From assembly GCA_963966185.1 (NCBI GenBank), contig CAWZYM010000215.1, forward strand, positions 173,501-237,500: DNA of 64,000 nucleotides. Direction: 5' to 3'. This stretch comes from Rhabditoides inermis (lineage: Eukaryota; Nematoda; Chromadorea; Rhabditida; Rhabditidae). Below are positions 44,021-53,238 of the stretch, piece by piece; within the stretch, counting starts at the first letter, position 1; each line of letters begins with the position of its first letter. Made by a program: the position numbers and the translations under genes. Below the pieces are notes generated by a model. That model saw only the letters and a list, made by a program, of their open reading frames with translations. It was not told where the DNA came from and searched no databases.

Positions 44021-47000
44021 GTCTGTCTGTCTGTCTCTTTCTCTTTCTCTTTCTCTTTCTCTCTCTCTCTCTCTCTCTCTATCTCTTTCTCTTTCTCTAT
44101 CTCTCTCTCTCTCTTCATACCTTGTTTCAGAGGACTGGGGCGGGAAGACGCAGTGTTTCTACTATGCGTGTGGCTCGTTTAGAGGAGACGAGGGAAGGAG
44201 AGAGAGGTGAGAGGGTTTGTTCATTTGTATTTTAATCGTTTATATAAAACCCAGTGCTCTATGCGATTCTGATCATCTGTGAGAAGAATGATCGCTGTAC
44301 ATTTTCGTATTCCCAACATGCGCTGGTGAGAGGGTTCACTTGTTTATTTAGGTCAGATACAGTGGCCTATTTCTGTTTGTGTGTCACCAAACGGCCTTTC
44401 AAAAAGATCGTCTGACTGCAATACATTTTTGAAGACCCCATGCGCGCTTCGGCTTTGTGTAATAGGTACGATATTTCGATCTCTCAGTTGAAGTAGTATC
44501 GTTATTGTTACCACCCCCTTGGAAATTGATAAATTATAACCAATTTGAATCAATGTAATGCCTTCAAATTGATAGTGGGGATCTTTGACATACGGTGACG
44601 GTATTACACTATATACTTTTCACATTCGAAAACGGATAGGGTGTGTTTTGGGATACCCCTATCTTCCCTATCGCGGACCGTGAAAAAGTTAATGTCACCA
44701 CATAAATCTCTCAGACTGGTGTTCCAATATCCGCATACGTGTGTACTGACAAAACTTTCTGGGCGTTTTTCTTTTTCAAATTCTTTTGTTTCGGTAAACA
44801 CAACACAAACTACAGATCAGTTGTGTTGTTGTTAATCATTTGGCGTAGACGCACAGACGCACGCGAAGGATTGACACAGCACAAGACAGTGTGACACTGA
44901 TTGATAAACTTTTATTAGAATTATAATTCGAATCAACAACGTTTTTACAGCACATTGTACAAATATTATATGCAGTATCACATGTAAGTAGTCACCGCCG
45001 ACCCCTCACCGGACAGCCGCCCCCATTGCACGACAGAAACAGACCGTTGTTCTCGTTGCCAATGTACGGATTGCCTAGAAATTCCAATGTTTACTGGTAA
45101 TGTAGTTGTTGTGATAGATGTCTCCTCTACTCCTTCTCCTCTACTACTTCATGAAACGCGATTCTCGATTGATTTTGAGTAATTGATGAAAATAGGCCGT
45201 CTATCTGCATTGTACGATACAGTTGTAGTTCTGACTCTCTGTCTCACCCCAAGTGTTGTAGAGAACGGAGTTGCCGAGGTAGGTGGGCGCTGAGAAGAAC
45301 TGGGCTGTGCACAGAAGGGTGGAGCACATGAGAACGATGAGGTCGAGAAGTAGCGAGGAGAAGTGCATCTGAATGTGGAAGATGAAGCGAAAGTACATAT
45401 ACAGCGTGAATTCAGCGAGGGAAAACATTCATGGTAGACAGGTGTGGACAACAATACGGATTTGCGATTCGCAGTTTATGGACTGGATTGTGTGTGGGTT
45501 TGGGCACTATGAGTTTGAAAAAGCGCTTGCCGCGCGCTTCTTGTGATTATCAGTTAGACTGGAATGAATCATGAATCAACTGGAATCTGTAGACGGTTAG
45601 GTGAAGAGAGCATGCAACTACCAGAGAACTGAGATGTGATTACGAAAGTCGTTGCTTGTTTTATATACGCTCTCTCTGGACTGATCTTTGAAAGACTTTT
45701 CGAATTTTTGGAAGATTGATGGAGTGAACCTTTGACTTTTTTCCGGCGCTCGGCAGCGCAATAGAATTGCAAGCATTGACACATAGACAACGTGATTCTG
45801 GGTGATTTGATAGCCCAGTTTTTCACGTGCAACTTGGAACGGTCATGTGACCTTTAGAATACGAAACTGTTCAGTTTTTATTAAGGTAAGTAAACGTATT
45901 GCAACATGAAGGTACGGGGTATTCAGTTTGAGCCGTGTAAGATACTTCTCGTAGTAATGCATCTAGTATTGGATTTTCGAAAAAAAATTCAGATCTCCCT
46001 TTGCTGCCGATCTCGTCTCGTATTTGAACAAGTACCGGCTGGCTGAGACGGCGTATTGGGTGAGAAGGGGGAGGGGCGGGGGGGGAATATAATTTATACG
46101 GTTGCATAATAACACGTGAAAAAAGGAAAAAGATGATAGGATGATAAAACAAAACAATGTTAAATAGGGGAGCCACCGTTTGAAAGCAGTTATAGCTACA
46201 CATAGATCTGCAATTGTACTAATATGATGGGAACTTTTTTTGTTGTATCATTGCATGTTCTATTTTTAAATAACGATAAGTGGAAAGGGAAAGAGATGGA
46301 GAAATGGCGTGAGAGGTGAATGAAGGATGAACAGGGTGATAGTGAAGTGTGGAGTATTGGAAAGCTGACTCTCCGTCATTGTCTGATATACTCCATAGCG
46401 CGAGCGCTTGATGTAATAATAATGCAGCATGCCCATTCCATTTGGGCTACTCCGCGCGGGCCCAGCCTTTCTCACGAGAGTCAGCAACGCTAGTTCGAGG
46501 TTTGGATCAGCAGCATGCATGTGTTTTGAGGTGGACCGTCTGAAGGCTGCGGACTTTGGTGGATGCGCGGATCGCCTCGTCTACTCGGTGCCCGGATACC
46601 ATCAGGGAGAAGGCATGAATATGGTAGACTACTTTATGTTTCAAATTTTCTTCAATTTTGAAAAATTCGGCTTTTTGAAGTGCTGTTTGGAGACGGGATG
46701 ATACTATCAATGTGTGACCGTAAATTTGATTTTTAAGCAAGTTATTAGATGGCAAGATGTATGAAAAAGTGATTGGTTGAAATTGTTCTGACGTCGTTCT
46801 AGTATGGGTTTCGAAACGTAGAAATTCAAGGAGAATCAGAAAAACAATCACAAACAGTTTGGACAACTTTTTTGTGTAGTTATTTGGACATATAATTACG
46901 TGATTGACTTTGTGATGGGAGTCCGGGAACACTGCAACCATTTTGTCAGAATAGGGTTTTCGTGTTGTTTTTTTCGAGTTGCCGTGGATATGCTGTTCGA

Positions 47001-49335
47001 ACAGTCGACTCATTGAACACGCCGTGTTGTCGCTTACTCTATACTGTTGTTTGAAACGTATTTGAATTATTTGAATCGTTGGTGGTACAAATGAGGTAGT
47101 CCGTTTCACATAGTGTTTGCAGGTGGGACACCTGCGTCTGCGCGATCTTCTCTCTCGAATGGGCAAGAAAGAAGAGGGGGACGGGAAGAGGGCAGAGAGG
47201 GAGGCAGGGAAGGTGATCGGACCGAGTGCGCGCCCCGCACCCGCTACTGCACTGGCTGGACAGGCAGGCGCATCTACTGCCACCACCGCCCAGCCGAGTA
47301 GACCGCTGCTGGTGAGTGGGGGGGGGGGAATGTGGTGGTTCTAAGTGGACATAACAGTATGAGACGGTTGCCATCGCATCTATCCTAACATCCCAATAAT
47401 AGCATCAAAGACAGAACAACATTCATCCGATACCTTCATCCAAACACTAACAAGACTGAATATCCGTCCGGGGGGGGGGGTGAGAAGTGAGACAAGCGTG
47501 CAATTGTCTGCAATCGTTTCTGCGTGCTGTGGGTGGGAGAGTGAAACGGAGATTGGGTGGTGTTCGCTGTTGACGGTGAGATTAGAAGGTTGATGTTCAC
47601 TATTCCATACGAATCACTTGTAGCATTGCGGAAAATTAGGATCGGCGCGAAGCGCCGATCGTTTGGGTCCTATCCAGCGGCGCGCAGAACCGCTCGGCCC
47701 GGAGGGCCGCCAAAATCGCTTGTAAATCATTAAAATAACAAATGTTTCAGAGTTATATCATGATCTTGTCTCTAAATCGTCCGTTGAACAACTATAAACA
47801 AAAACAAAACATGAAACAATAGTTTAATACCCAAAAATATGTTCGCTGGTTAGGTCTGCACGTCTGTCAGTTGTGCAGCTGTTCGCTGATTTGCTGAAAG
47901 ACCCACTCACTAGTTCCGCCCCCGCGCGCTCATTGGTTCGTGATGCGGAATGTGTGCGGGAGAGCGCGATAATGCGATGATGTGCCCACTGTTTGTGATT
48001 TGCGTCGTCGTTCACGCGCGTTGTTTTGTTGTTGTTATCTTTGTTGTTTAAAATACATTTTGAAAAAAAGAAAATTTCTTCGAAATTCAACAAAAGGACA
48101 TTCATTCTCTTCTGAAAAGTACAAGCGTAAAGTAGCTCTGTTTGGGTTCACCTCAATTCAACAAAAGCACATGCATAAAACTATTATTTCTACACTAAAC
48201 TCTTCTTATTCTTCTTATTCTTCTTATTCTTCTTCTTTTCCCCGCGGCGTGCGGTCGGGTCTTCATTTTGCCCCGCCGCTGCCGGATGATCGGGCGCATC
48301 GACAAGAATCCTTCCCAAGACATCCATTGAGCCGGCGGGAAGTAGCTCATGTGGAAGCAGTTCAGGCGCGAGGAGATACTATGTGCAAAGCAAAGGAGTC
48401 TCCGGCGCTGTCACATCAACAATGGTACTCTAATGCTAATGGTCTATGGAAAGAATATCGATCAAGTATCGGAGAATTATCGATCAAGATTCGTCTTCCG
48501 CCACTAACCTCGTCTGCCCAACTGTCTTTCCCCGGCGTTAGCCCATAAGATCTTGGCCCACTGTATGCTTCCTATCCTATCATTGTGATTGTGATTGTCA
48601 TATTCAGCTATAACGATTCCGGATAAACACTTGACTTGACTTGACTTGACTTCTACACTAAACTATAAACACAAACCTGCTCTCTCAAAACGATCACAAA
48701 TACATTGACAATCAAATGCCAATATGAATATACTATTGCACACACACATTCTATCACTCACATTCTATGAACCCGTTTATCAAATAAGTCATCTATGAAA
48801 AAAGCTCTTGTATTTGTATACATTCAAAAATAATGAAAACATCATTGTAAACTTAACGATTGTTCTATAGCTGTTTATTGATTTTCACAATGCTTTCCTA
48901 AGAAATAAGTAAATATATAACCCCTATTAATAAATTATCGAATAAGTATACGTTTTTACATATCGTTTGAGAGAGCAGGTTTGTGTTTATAGTTTAGTGT
49001 AGAAATGATAGTTTTATGCATGTGCTTTTGTTGAATTTAGGTGAACCCAAACAGAGCTACTTTACGCTTGTACTTTTCAGAAGAGAATTACGATTTTGAG
49101 TGTGATATTGTGATCGACGGTTATTGTGCAATCTAGTAGGTCGTTGGCATTGACTATCTCAGTCGATTTGTGGTTTTGCGAGATACTGAAACATACATCA
49201 TGAGGTCATAAGCATTCCCATCTCCGTTGAGGTTGCCCAGTGTTCGTCGATCGGCTCGCTGGGTGCGCGGCCCGATGCGTGGCTCACCAGCCAGTTCACC
49301 AGGAGCATGCAGGGCGGACAGGCGGATGGTGAGCG

Positions 49336-49375
<40 letters not shown>

Positions 49376-51266
49376 ATCGTCATTTTCTGTTGTTACATTG
49401 TGGCTTTTCGTGTCCCGTATCTCAATGTAGTAGATGGTAGATGATAAAAATCGCAACTAAATGCCTCTATCGCTTTTCCTCGTCAATTACACGAAAAAAG
49501 TCGCACAGCGTGCGCAATGTTGTCAGTTGCCACACTCCGCCGCGGGCTAGGCGTCCCTTCAAAGGCGAACTTGCAGACTCTGTCTATAACTATGTGTGTG
49601 TCTAGGTGCCGCCCGCCTGGTGCTGGTGCATGTCAGCAAAATGATCTTGAGGTAGTAGATGATGTGGTATGTCTAGGTTCCGCCCGCCTGGTTCTCATCT
49701 ACCCGTGTGTGTCCGATGTGCGCGGCAGTGTGGAGGGCTGGGGCGCCGGCTACTCCCTTCCCTACCAGACGGCGACGGAAGAGAAGCAGCAGTGGCTGAG
49801 AGGGTGCGTGGCAGTGATTGGGGTTACTAGCCCTTGATAGATGACGTCCCTTTGCTCCATCGGGCTTCTCTGTGCGGGCCCAGTTCGGTAGCCCTCAAAT
49901 CAAATCAAATCAAATCATTTATTCAGAATCGTCGTGAATATGGTATTTACAATAGTTTACGGAGTCTCCTTGTGACACTCACTAGCCGTACCTCTTTCTA
50001 ACTACATTTTGAACTGTCAGTGTATGTGAGAATGGACAACTGGTATTGTTGTGTCCGATCTCGGATGGTTTGTTTGTTGGTTGTGAAACGTATAATTTAT
50101 GTATGTTCGGCGCCAGGGCGATAGTTTTCGATCTGCCTAGCTTGCAGTTCGAAATACGATGCCATCACCGTCTGTCTCTCTTGCTTTGCGCGATGTTCCC
50201 GATTGCTTTTCTCCGTCTTCCTCTGATCTACCCCACTGCGCGCAACTTGCGAGCATATATACTATACTAGCCCTAGCTCTTTCTAATCAAATTTGAACCG
50301 TCAGTATATGAGAATGGACAACTGTTATTGTTGCGTCCGATCTCGGATATTTTGTGTATTTGTTGTGAAACGTATATTACATGTACACAAGACAAACCAT
50401 TATATTGATAACTCAATAATGTTACTGCTAGTTGGAGCGTTATTAAGATGGTATTGTTGCTAAATATTAAGAATGCAGAGTGCATTCTATTTTTTATTGT
50501 ATTTGTCTATTTTGCAGGTTCATGTGCAAGTGGCGCAGCGAGCAGAGAGGGAGGAGCAGGGCTATGCCCCATGTCAAGGTGAGAGGAAGAGGGGGGAATG
50601 GAGAAAGAGGAGGGGGCAGGGAGAGAGATGGCTGCAGAGCAGATACATCTGCCTCGGCTCTTTGCCAAGATGGAAGAAGACATGGTCTTTTTGATTGCAG
50701 ACGTACACGTGCTTGGACGCGGGCCGCCCCCGCTGGCAGCTGCTCACCTCGGCCAACCTGTCCAAGGCCGCATGGGGAGAGATGCAGAAGAACGGCGCGC
50801 AGATGATGTGCAGGTGAGGAAGTGGTTACGGTGGAATGAGTGTTTATTAATTTCGAGACAGTTTTTATCAAGTGTTCGAATTCTGAATGTTGTTAAAGTT
50901 TTTGATGCTGATTCACTGATCTCGAATTTGAAATCGCAACACCATTCAAGCAATGCTCGTTTATTCTCTCGCAGGTGAGGAAAACATGCATATGTAGACA
51001 ATGAGGTATTATACATTTGTAACTTCGAAAGAAGCTGGAATTAGCGCACGACGTTAGAGCTGAATATGTCGTGATCGTGAAACGTATATGCCACTCATTT
51101 CAGATCGTGGGAGCTGGGCGTTCTGATCGCAGATCCCACGAGATGCGAGCTGCCATACGACTACCCCATAGCCAAGTACGGCAAGGAGGACAGTCCATGG
51201 GTGGTGGATGGGAGGTACGAGGACACGGACAGGTTCGGCAAGACGTGGATCGCCAGTAGGAGGTAG
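37096..51266 (+). CDS. TDP1: TDP1, tyrosyl-DNA phosphodiesterase 1
   Basis: Thirteen exons, 492 aa: 37096-37236, 37703-37824, 42242-42353, 43721-43838, 44131-44206, 45993-46059, 46531-46623, 47123-47311, 49232-49328, 49677-49803, 50518-50578, 50701-50813, 51104-51266. Family features: [12 protein letters not shown], first HxK active site in [11 protein letters not shown] with [29 protein letters not shown], then the second HxK in MPHVKTY with [11 protein letters not shown], and SWELGVLI near the end. The enzyme removes trapped topoisomerase I peptides from DNA 3' ends. The N-terminus is a short Lys/Arg/Gly-rich region. Exon 7's donor (ATG|GTAGAC) is the least certain. Introns 2 and 5 contain antisense genes. 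Confidence 0.93.
37445..37585 (+). repeat. Interspersed repeat R2, copy 2
   Basis: GCGCCAGAGCGATAGTTTTC...CTTCCTCTGATCTACCCCAC; matches 50110-50240 directly and 16400-16530 inverted. Lies in TDP1 intron 1, just upstream of the decoy exon start. Confidence 0.8.
37600..37633 (+). pseudogene. Decoy copy of the TDP1 exon 2 start
   Basis: TATAGTTGAGGTGGACGAGT then TGCCGGA repeats the acceptor and first 20 nt of true exon 2 (TATACTTGAGGTGGACGAGT, from 37694) about 87 bp upstream. Beyond TGCCGGA the copy diverges. Confidence 0.85.
38352..41448 (-). CDS. PDZ-domain protein, nested antisense in TDP1 intron 2
   Basis: Thirteen in-phase exons from 41369-41448 down to 38352-38459; 429 aa. N-terminal Ala/Pro-rich linker, then a PDZ-like domain at about residues 115-210 ([35 protein letters not shown]) and a second one at about 240-330 ([32 protein letters not shown]). 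After it a helical/Lys-rich region and Gly/Lys-rich tail ending [19 protein letters not shown]. Likely a scaffold protein; nematodes have several such two-PDZ proteins, but I cannot name the orthologue. Exons: 41369-41448, 41225-41326, 41124-41185, 41003-41085, 40848-40956, 39861-39928, 39707-39818, 39603-39664, 39279-39428, 39094-39213, 38890-38978, 38622-38766, 38352-38459. Confidence 0.88.
40084..40768. mobile_element. tRNA-like foldback element (4)
   Basis: Inverted arms of about 100 bp: 40084-40193 and 40672-40768 (for example GTGTCTCAGGGCCT against its complement AAGGCCTTGAGACAC). A single tRNA-like stretch on the minus strand at 40501-40575, with TGTCCTAGTGGTTAGCGAG as box A and GGTTCGATTCC as box B. 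Located in intron 5 of the PDZ gene. Confidence 0.85.
41449..42241. other. Remainder of TDP1 intron 2
   Basis: Upstream of the PDZ gene start; likely its promoter. Contains (GA)n and G-rich stretches (41450-41480) and an (AAT)n run at 42093-42113. No exon seen. Confidence 0.5.
42341..43560. repeat. 54-bp minisatellite seeded from the TDP1 exon 3 donor
   Basis: About 22 copies after the exon itself. GTGGACACAGGTGAGG starts near 42344 (true exon end), 42398, 42452, and so on to about 43536; the main period is 54 bp, with shorter (about 44-45) and longer (about 72-78) variants. The exon's last codons GGGTGGACACAG and the GTGAGG donor occur in most units; a few carry GTGTACACAG or GTGGGCACAG. 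Because 54 is a multiple of three, long frames such as [18 protein letters not shown] run through it on both strands; these are not genes. Confidence 0.97.
43907..44116. repeat. (CT)n / TCTGTC tract in TDP1 intron 4
   Basis: Over 200 bp of CTGTCTCT, CTCTCT and CTTTCT repeats just upstream of the acceptor of TDP1 exon 5. One of many pyrimidine tracts in this window's introns. Confidence 0.95.
44207..44991. other. Part of TDP1 intron 5
   Basis: No exon or repeat family recognised. Confidence 0.5.
44992..45368 (-). CDS. Small secreted peptide Q, nested in TDP1 intron 5
   Basis: Exons 45248-45368 and 44992-45074, 67 aa. A CACATTCAG acceptor directly precedes the ATG. Signal peptide [24 protein letters not shown], then Asn/Tyr/Gly-rich [14 protein letters not shown] and the end [13 protein letters not shown] with a C-x4-C pair and a basic GRR tail. 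A secreted peptide, possibly antimicrobial or signalling; function is not inferable. Antisense to TDP1. Confidence 0.65.
45369..45992. other. End of TDP1 intron 5
   Basis: Likely promoter of peptide Q; no exon recognised. Confidence 0.45.
46060..47122. other. TDP1 introns 6 and 7 around exon 7
   Basis: Intron 6 (46060-46530) holds a G-rich run (46065-46086) and a stretch near 46345-46500 with CTGACTCTCCGTC and CGCGGGCCCAGC that weakly recalls R2 and the sequence at 49870. Intron 7 (46624-47122) is AT-rich. No additional exon. Confidence 0.45.
47638..47715. repeat. GC-rich palindromic patch
   Basis: GATCGGCGCGAAGCGCCGATC is a perfect 8-bp stem around a 5-nt loop, followed by GGCGCGCAGAACCGCTCGGC and GGCCCGGAGGGCC. 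Stands out from its AT-rich surroundings; may be part of a mobile element. Confidence 0.7.
48098..49087. mobile_element. Foldback element, host of a nested LINE tail
   Basis: Inverted arms of about 105 bp: 48098-48203 (CTTCTGAAAAGTACAAGCGT...TTTCTACACTAAAC) and 48985-49087 (its complement). A second internal inverted pair, 48655-48700 and 48964-49005, continues the left arm after the LINE insertion. Lies in TDP1 intron 8. Confidence 0.85.
48204..48652 (+). mobile_element. LINE 3' end with (TTGAC)n tail and 14-bp TSD
   Basis: Flanked by TTCTACACTAAACT on both sides (48190-48204 and about 48651-48665). The 3' end is ATTCCGGATAAAC followed by TTGACTTGACTTGACTTGAC. Internal sequence includes a non-ATG frame ending [17 protein letters not shown], typical of LINE 3' ends. 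It begins with a (TTCTTA)n run near 48204-48238. Confidence 0.8.
49596..49632 (+). pseudogene. Decoy copy of the TDP1 exon 10 start
   Basis: GTGTGTCTAGGTGCCGCCCG CCTGGTGCTG repeats the acceptor and first 20 or so nt of exon 10 (GTATGTCTAGGTTCCGCCCG, from 49667) about 72 bp upstream. GATGTGGTATGTCTAG and CTATGTGTGTGTCTAG are also related. The TAG acceptor is kept. Confidence 0.8.
49893..49990 (-). mobile_element. LINE 3' tail, reverse orientation
   Basis: On the minus strand: GATTCTGAATAAATGATTTG repeated as (ATTTG)n. Similar to the GATTCCGGATAAAC-(TTGAC)n end at 48620-48652, so related LINE families with pentanucleotide tails. Confidence 0.6.
49982..50376. repeat. Direct repeats flanking R2 copy 3
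   Basis: About 110 bp at 49982-50095 (CTTTCTAACTACATTTTGAA...GTTGTGAAACGTATA) recurs at 50268-50376. Between them lies R2 (50110-50240), direct orientation. All in TDP1 intron 10. Confidence 0.8.
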
Positions 51267-51503
51267 AGGGGGAGTGGGAGAGATGGAAGGGGAGAGGAAG
51301 GGAGAGGAGGGTGGGAGAGAGGGAAGAGGGAAGTGATAGCTATCGTGGTCTCGTGTACTTTTGCTCGTACGATTATGATTTTATAGCGTCTTTTTAATTG
51401 TTTTGATATGACATAATATTTGAATATTTGATGTAATGCAGATATAAATTTTGGATTCATAAGTACATTCCGATTTGTTACATTGACATTGAGCGTACAC
51501 AAA

Positions 51504-52157
51504 TCATTTGAACGGAACGGGAATGAAAACAGGCACTGGAATAGGGAACGGGATAAACGGGACGGGAACGGGGCGCTTCACTCTCTTCAAGAGAAACTCA
51601 TCCATGAGAGTGTCGATATCGGCGTCTGATGTCCGCGGGGGTCCCGACGGGGCGCCGGACAGGGCTCCGGACGGTACCGGGAGCTCCGTCGGATTTAGAT
51701 TTTTCTGTTCCTCATCTACGGTGCACACATCGATCTCCTCTTCTTGTGGCGGGAGGGGGAAGATGGGAAGATGGTGGGAGTAGATGGGCAAGGGTGGAAG
51801 GGAGGGAAGGAGGGAGGTGGATGGAAGAGGCAGCGAAGGAATGGGCGGGGGGAGAAGGGGCAGCTGAAAGGGCACATGAGTTATTGTGGTTGTGGTCCTT
51901 CGTTTTCGCGGTCCGCAAAAACGAAAACATGGAATACGAGATGTGACAGTCCTATGGCGATTGTAGTGCCGTACTTTACCGTAGCCTTACCGTAATTTCC
52001 ATTACCATATGCTACTTGATTCGAGATGAATATTCTGATTCTGTATAGGAGCTATCATACCTGCACTGTATTGCTGGGCAGACTGATAGTGGTTCTCTTG
52101 ACGCGCTTCTCGGTCGGAGTGCGACCTGCGCGCACATCGTCCCAGTAGCGCTGGAGA

Positions 52158-52194
<37 letters not shown>

Positions 52195-52393
52195 CCTCTC
52201 TCTCTATCTATCTATCTCCCTCTCCCTCTTTCTCTCTCTACTTCGCTCTATCTCTCTCCTAGTAAGAACCGGAAATGTACCAGTAATGACTGACCTTGTT
52301 GAGTCTGTGTGATGGATGGGGCCTCGGCAGTGAGGACCTCCGTCGGGGTGTCTTCTTGGAAGATGTGGAGAGGGGCACGGAGAGTAGGGAAGG
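51504..52393 (-). CDS. 3' part of a Pro-rich basic protein P
   Basis: Three well-phased exons: 52295-52393, 52061-52150 and 51504-51863, together 183 codons. Sequence features: [19 protein letters not shown], then RYWDDVRAGRTPTEKRVKR, then a Pro/Leu-rich stretch, an acidic EEEIDVCTVDEEQ, a Ser/Gly/Pro linker and a DTLMDEFLLKRVKRP segment before a Pro/Val/Phe repeat end (VPVPFIPFPIPVPVFIPVPF). The 5' exons are not resolved; a candidate lies near 52820-52905. Family not recognised. Confidence 0.55.
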
Positions 52394-52756
52394 CTGACAT
52401 ATAGATAGACATGTAGCATTTATTGCGCAGGTTATCATTACACAGAAATCCCTTTCCGATAACTTATTCACTGATTCAAGTAAATCATCAACATCGTTCA
52501 CTGCTACCGCGATCGTACTATCTACATCTTTTGCTTGTGAAATTGTGCTCACATTCAGTTTTTGAAGCGAATATTGCAAAACGTCGTCTAAAACAATCTA
52601 AAATGAATGTTGCGAAACGTAGTACAGGAAATCAAAAATCTCACCATATTGTAGCACATCATTCTCGTGTCGTGGCAGAAACAAACGAGCGTCTGGCGAG
52701 AGTATAGTATATGCTATGCAGGAGGCGGATACAGGCAACAGGATACTCTTTGCGAG

Positions 52757-52800
<44 letters not shown>

Positions 52801-53228
52801 TCTCTGTCTGCAGTTGAGTATTGTGAGGGGGAAAGCGAAACCGCGGCGCGGCACATTTGATACCTCGCCGCCCCGTGTGAGCATAGTGTTACAGAGGGAA
52901 TAGGAGGGAAGGGGATACGGGATACGACGAAACGAGAGATGTTTTCATCTTCTCCCCTTGAGAGAATGGGTACCAAGTGTGTACCAGGCTTTAACCGACA
53001 AGTGATATTGTAGTTTTGCTATTGAAAGGTTTATCAACGATTATTTGAGGTATAGAGGTGTTTGACCGGGGTACATATGTACCAGGGTTGAACCAAGTGT
53101 TTGTGGAATGTTTTCATATATAGTCCACGAAAGTTTTGGTATTGGAAAAAAAACAATGTTGTTAGAATGCAAGTGCAAGTCTCCACAAAAGTCTTCACGA
53201 ATGTTCTGATTTTGATATTGAAATTGAG

Positions 53229-53234
53229 ATTTAT
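53229..53234 (-). terminator. Poly(A) signal of the nuclear receptor gene
   Basis: On the minus strand the stop TGA is followed after 3-4 bases by AATAAA. If used, the 3' UTR is only about 25-30 nt. Confidence 0.45.
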
Positions 53235-53238
53235 TCGG

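Noticed and set aside
46507..47286. 259-codon minus-strand frame
   Set aside because: Covers TDP1 exons 7 and 8 and the intron on the other strand; composition shows no domain and the plus-strand exons have clear TDP1 similarity.
47982..48548. 188-codon plus-strand frame
   Set aside because: Crosses a foldback arm, a simple repeat and a LINE 3' end; a chance fusion of mobile sequences.
49154..49456. 100-codon minus-strand frame with RERERERE run
   Set aside because: Antisense of TDP1 exon 9 plus a (CT)n tract.
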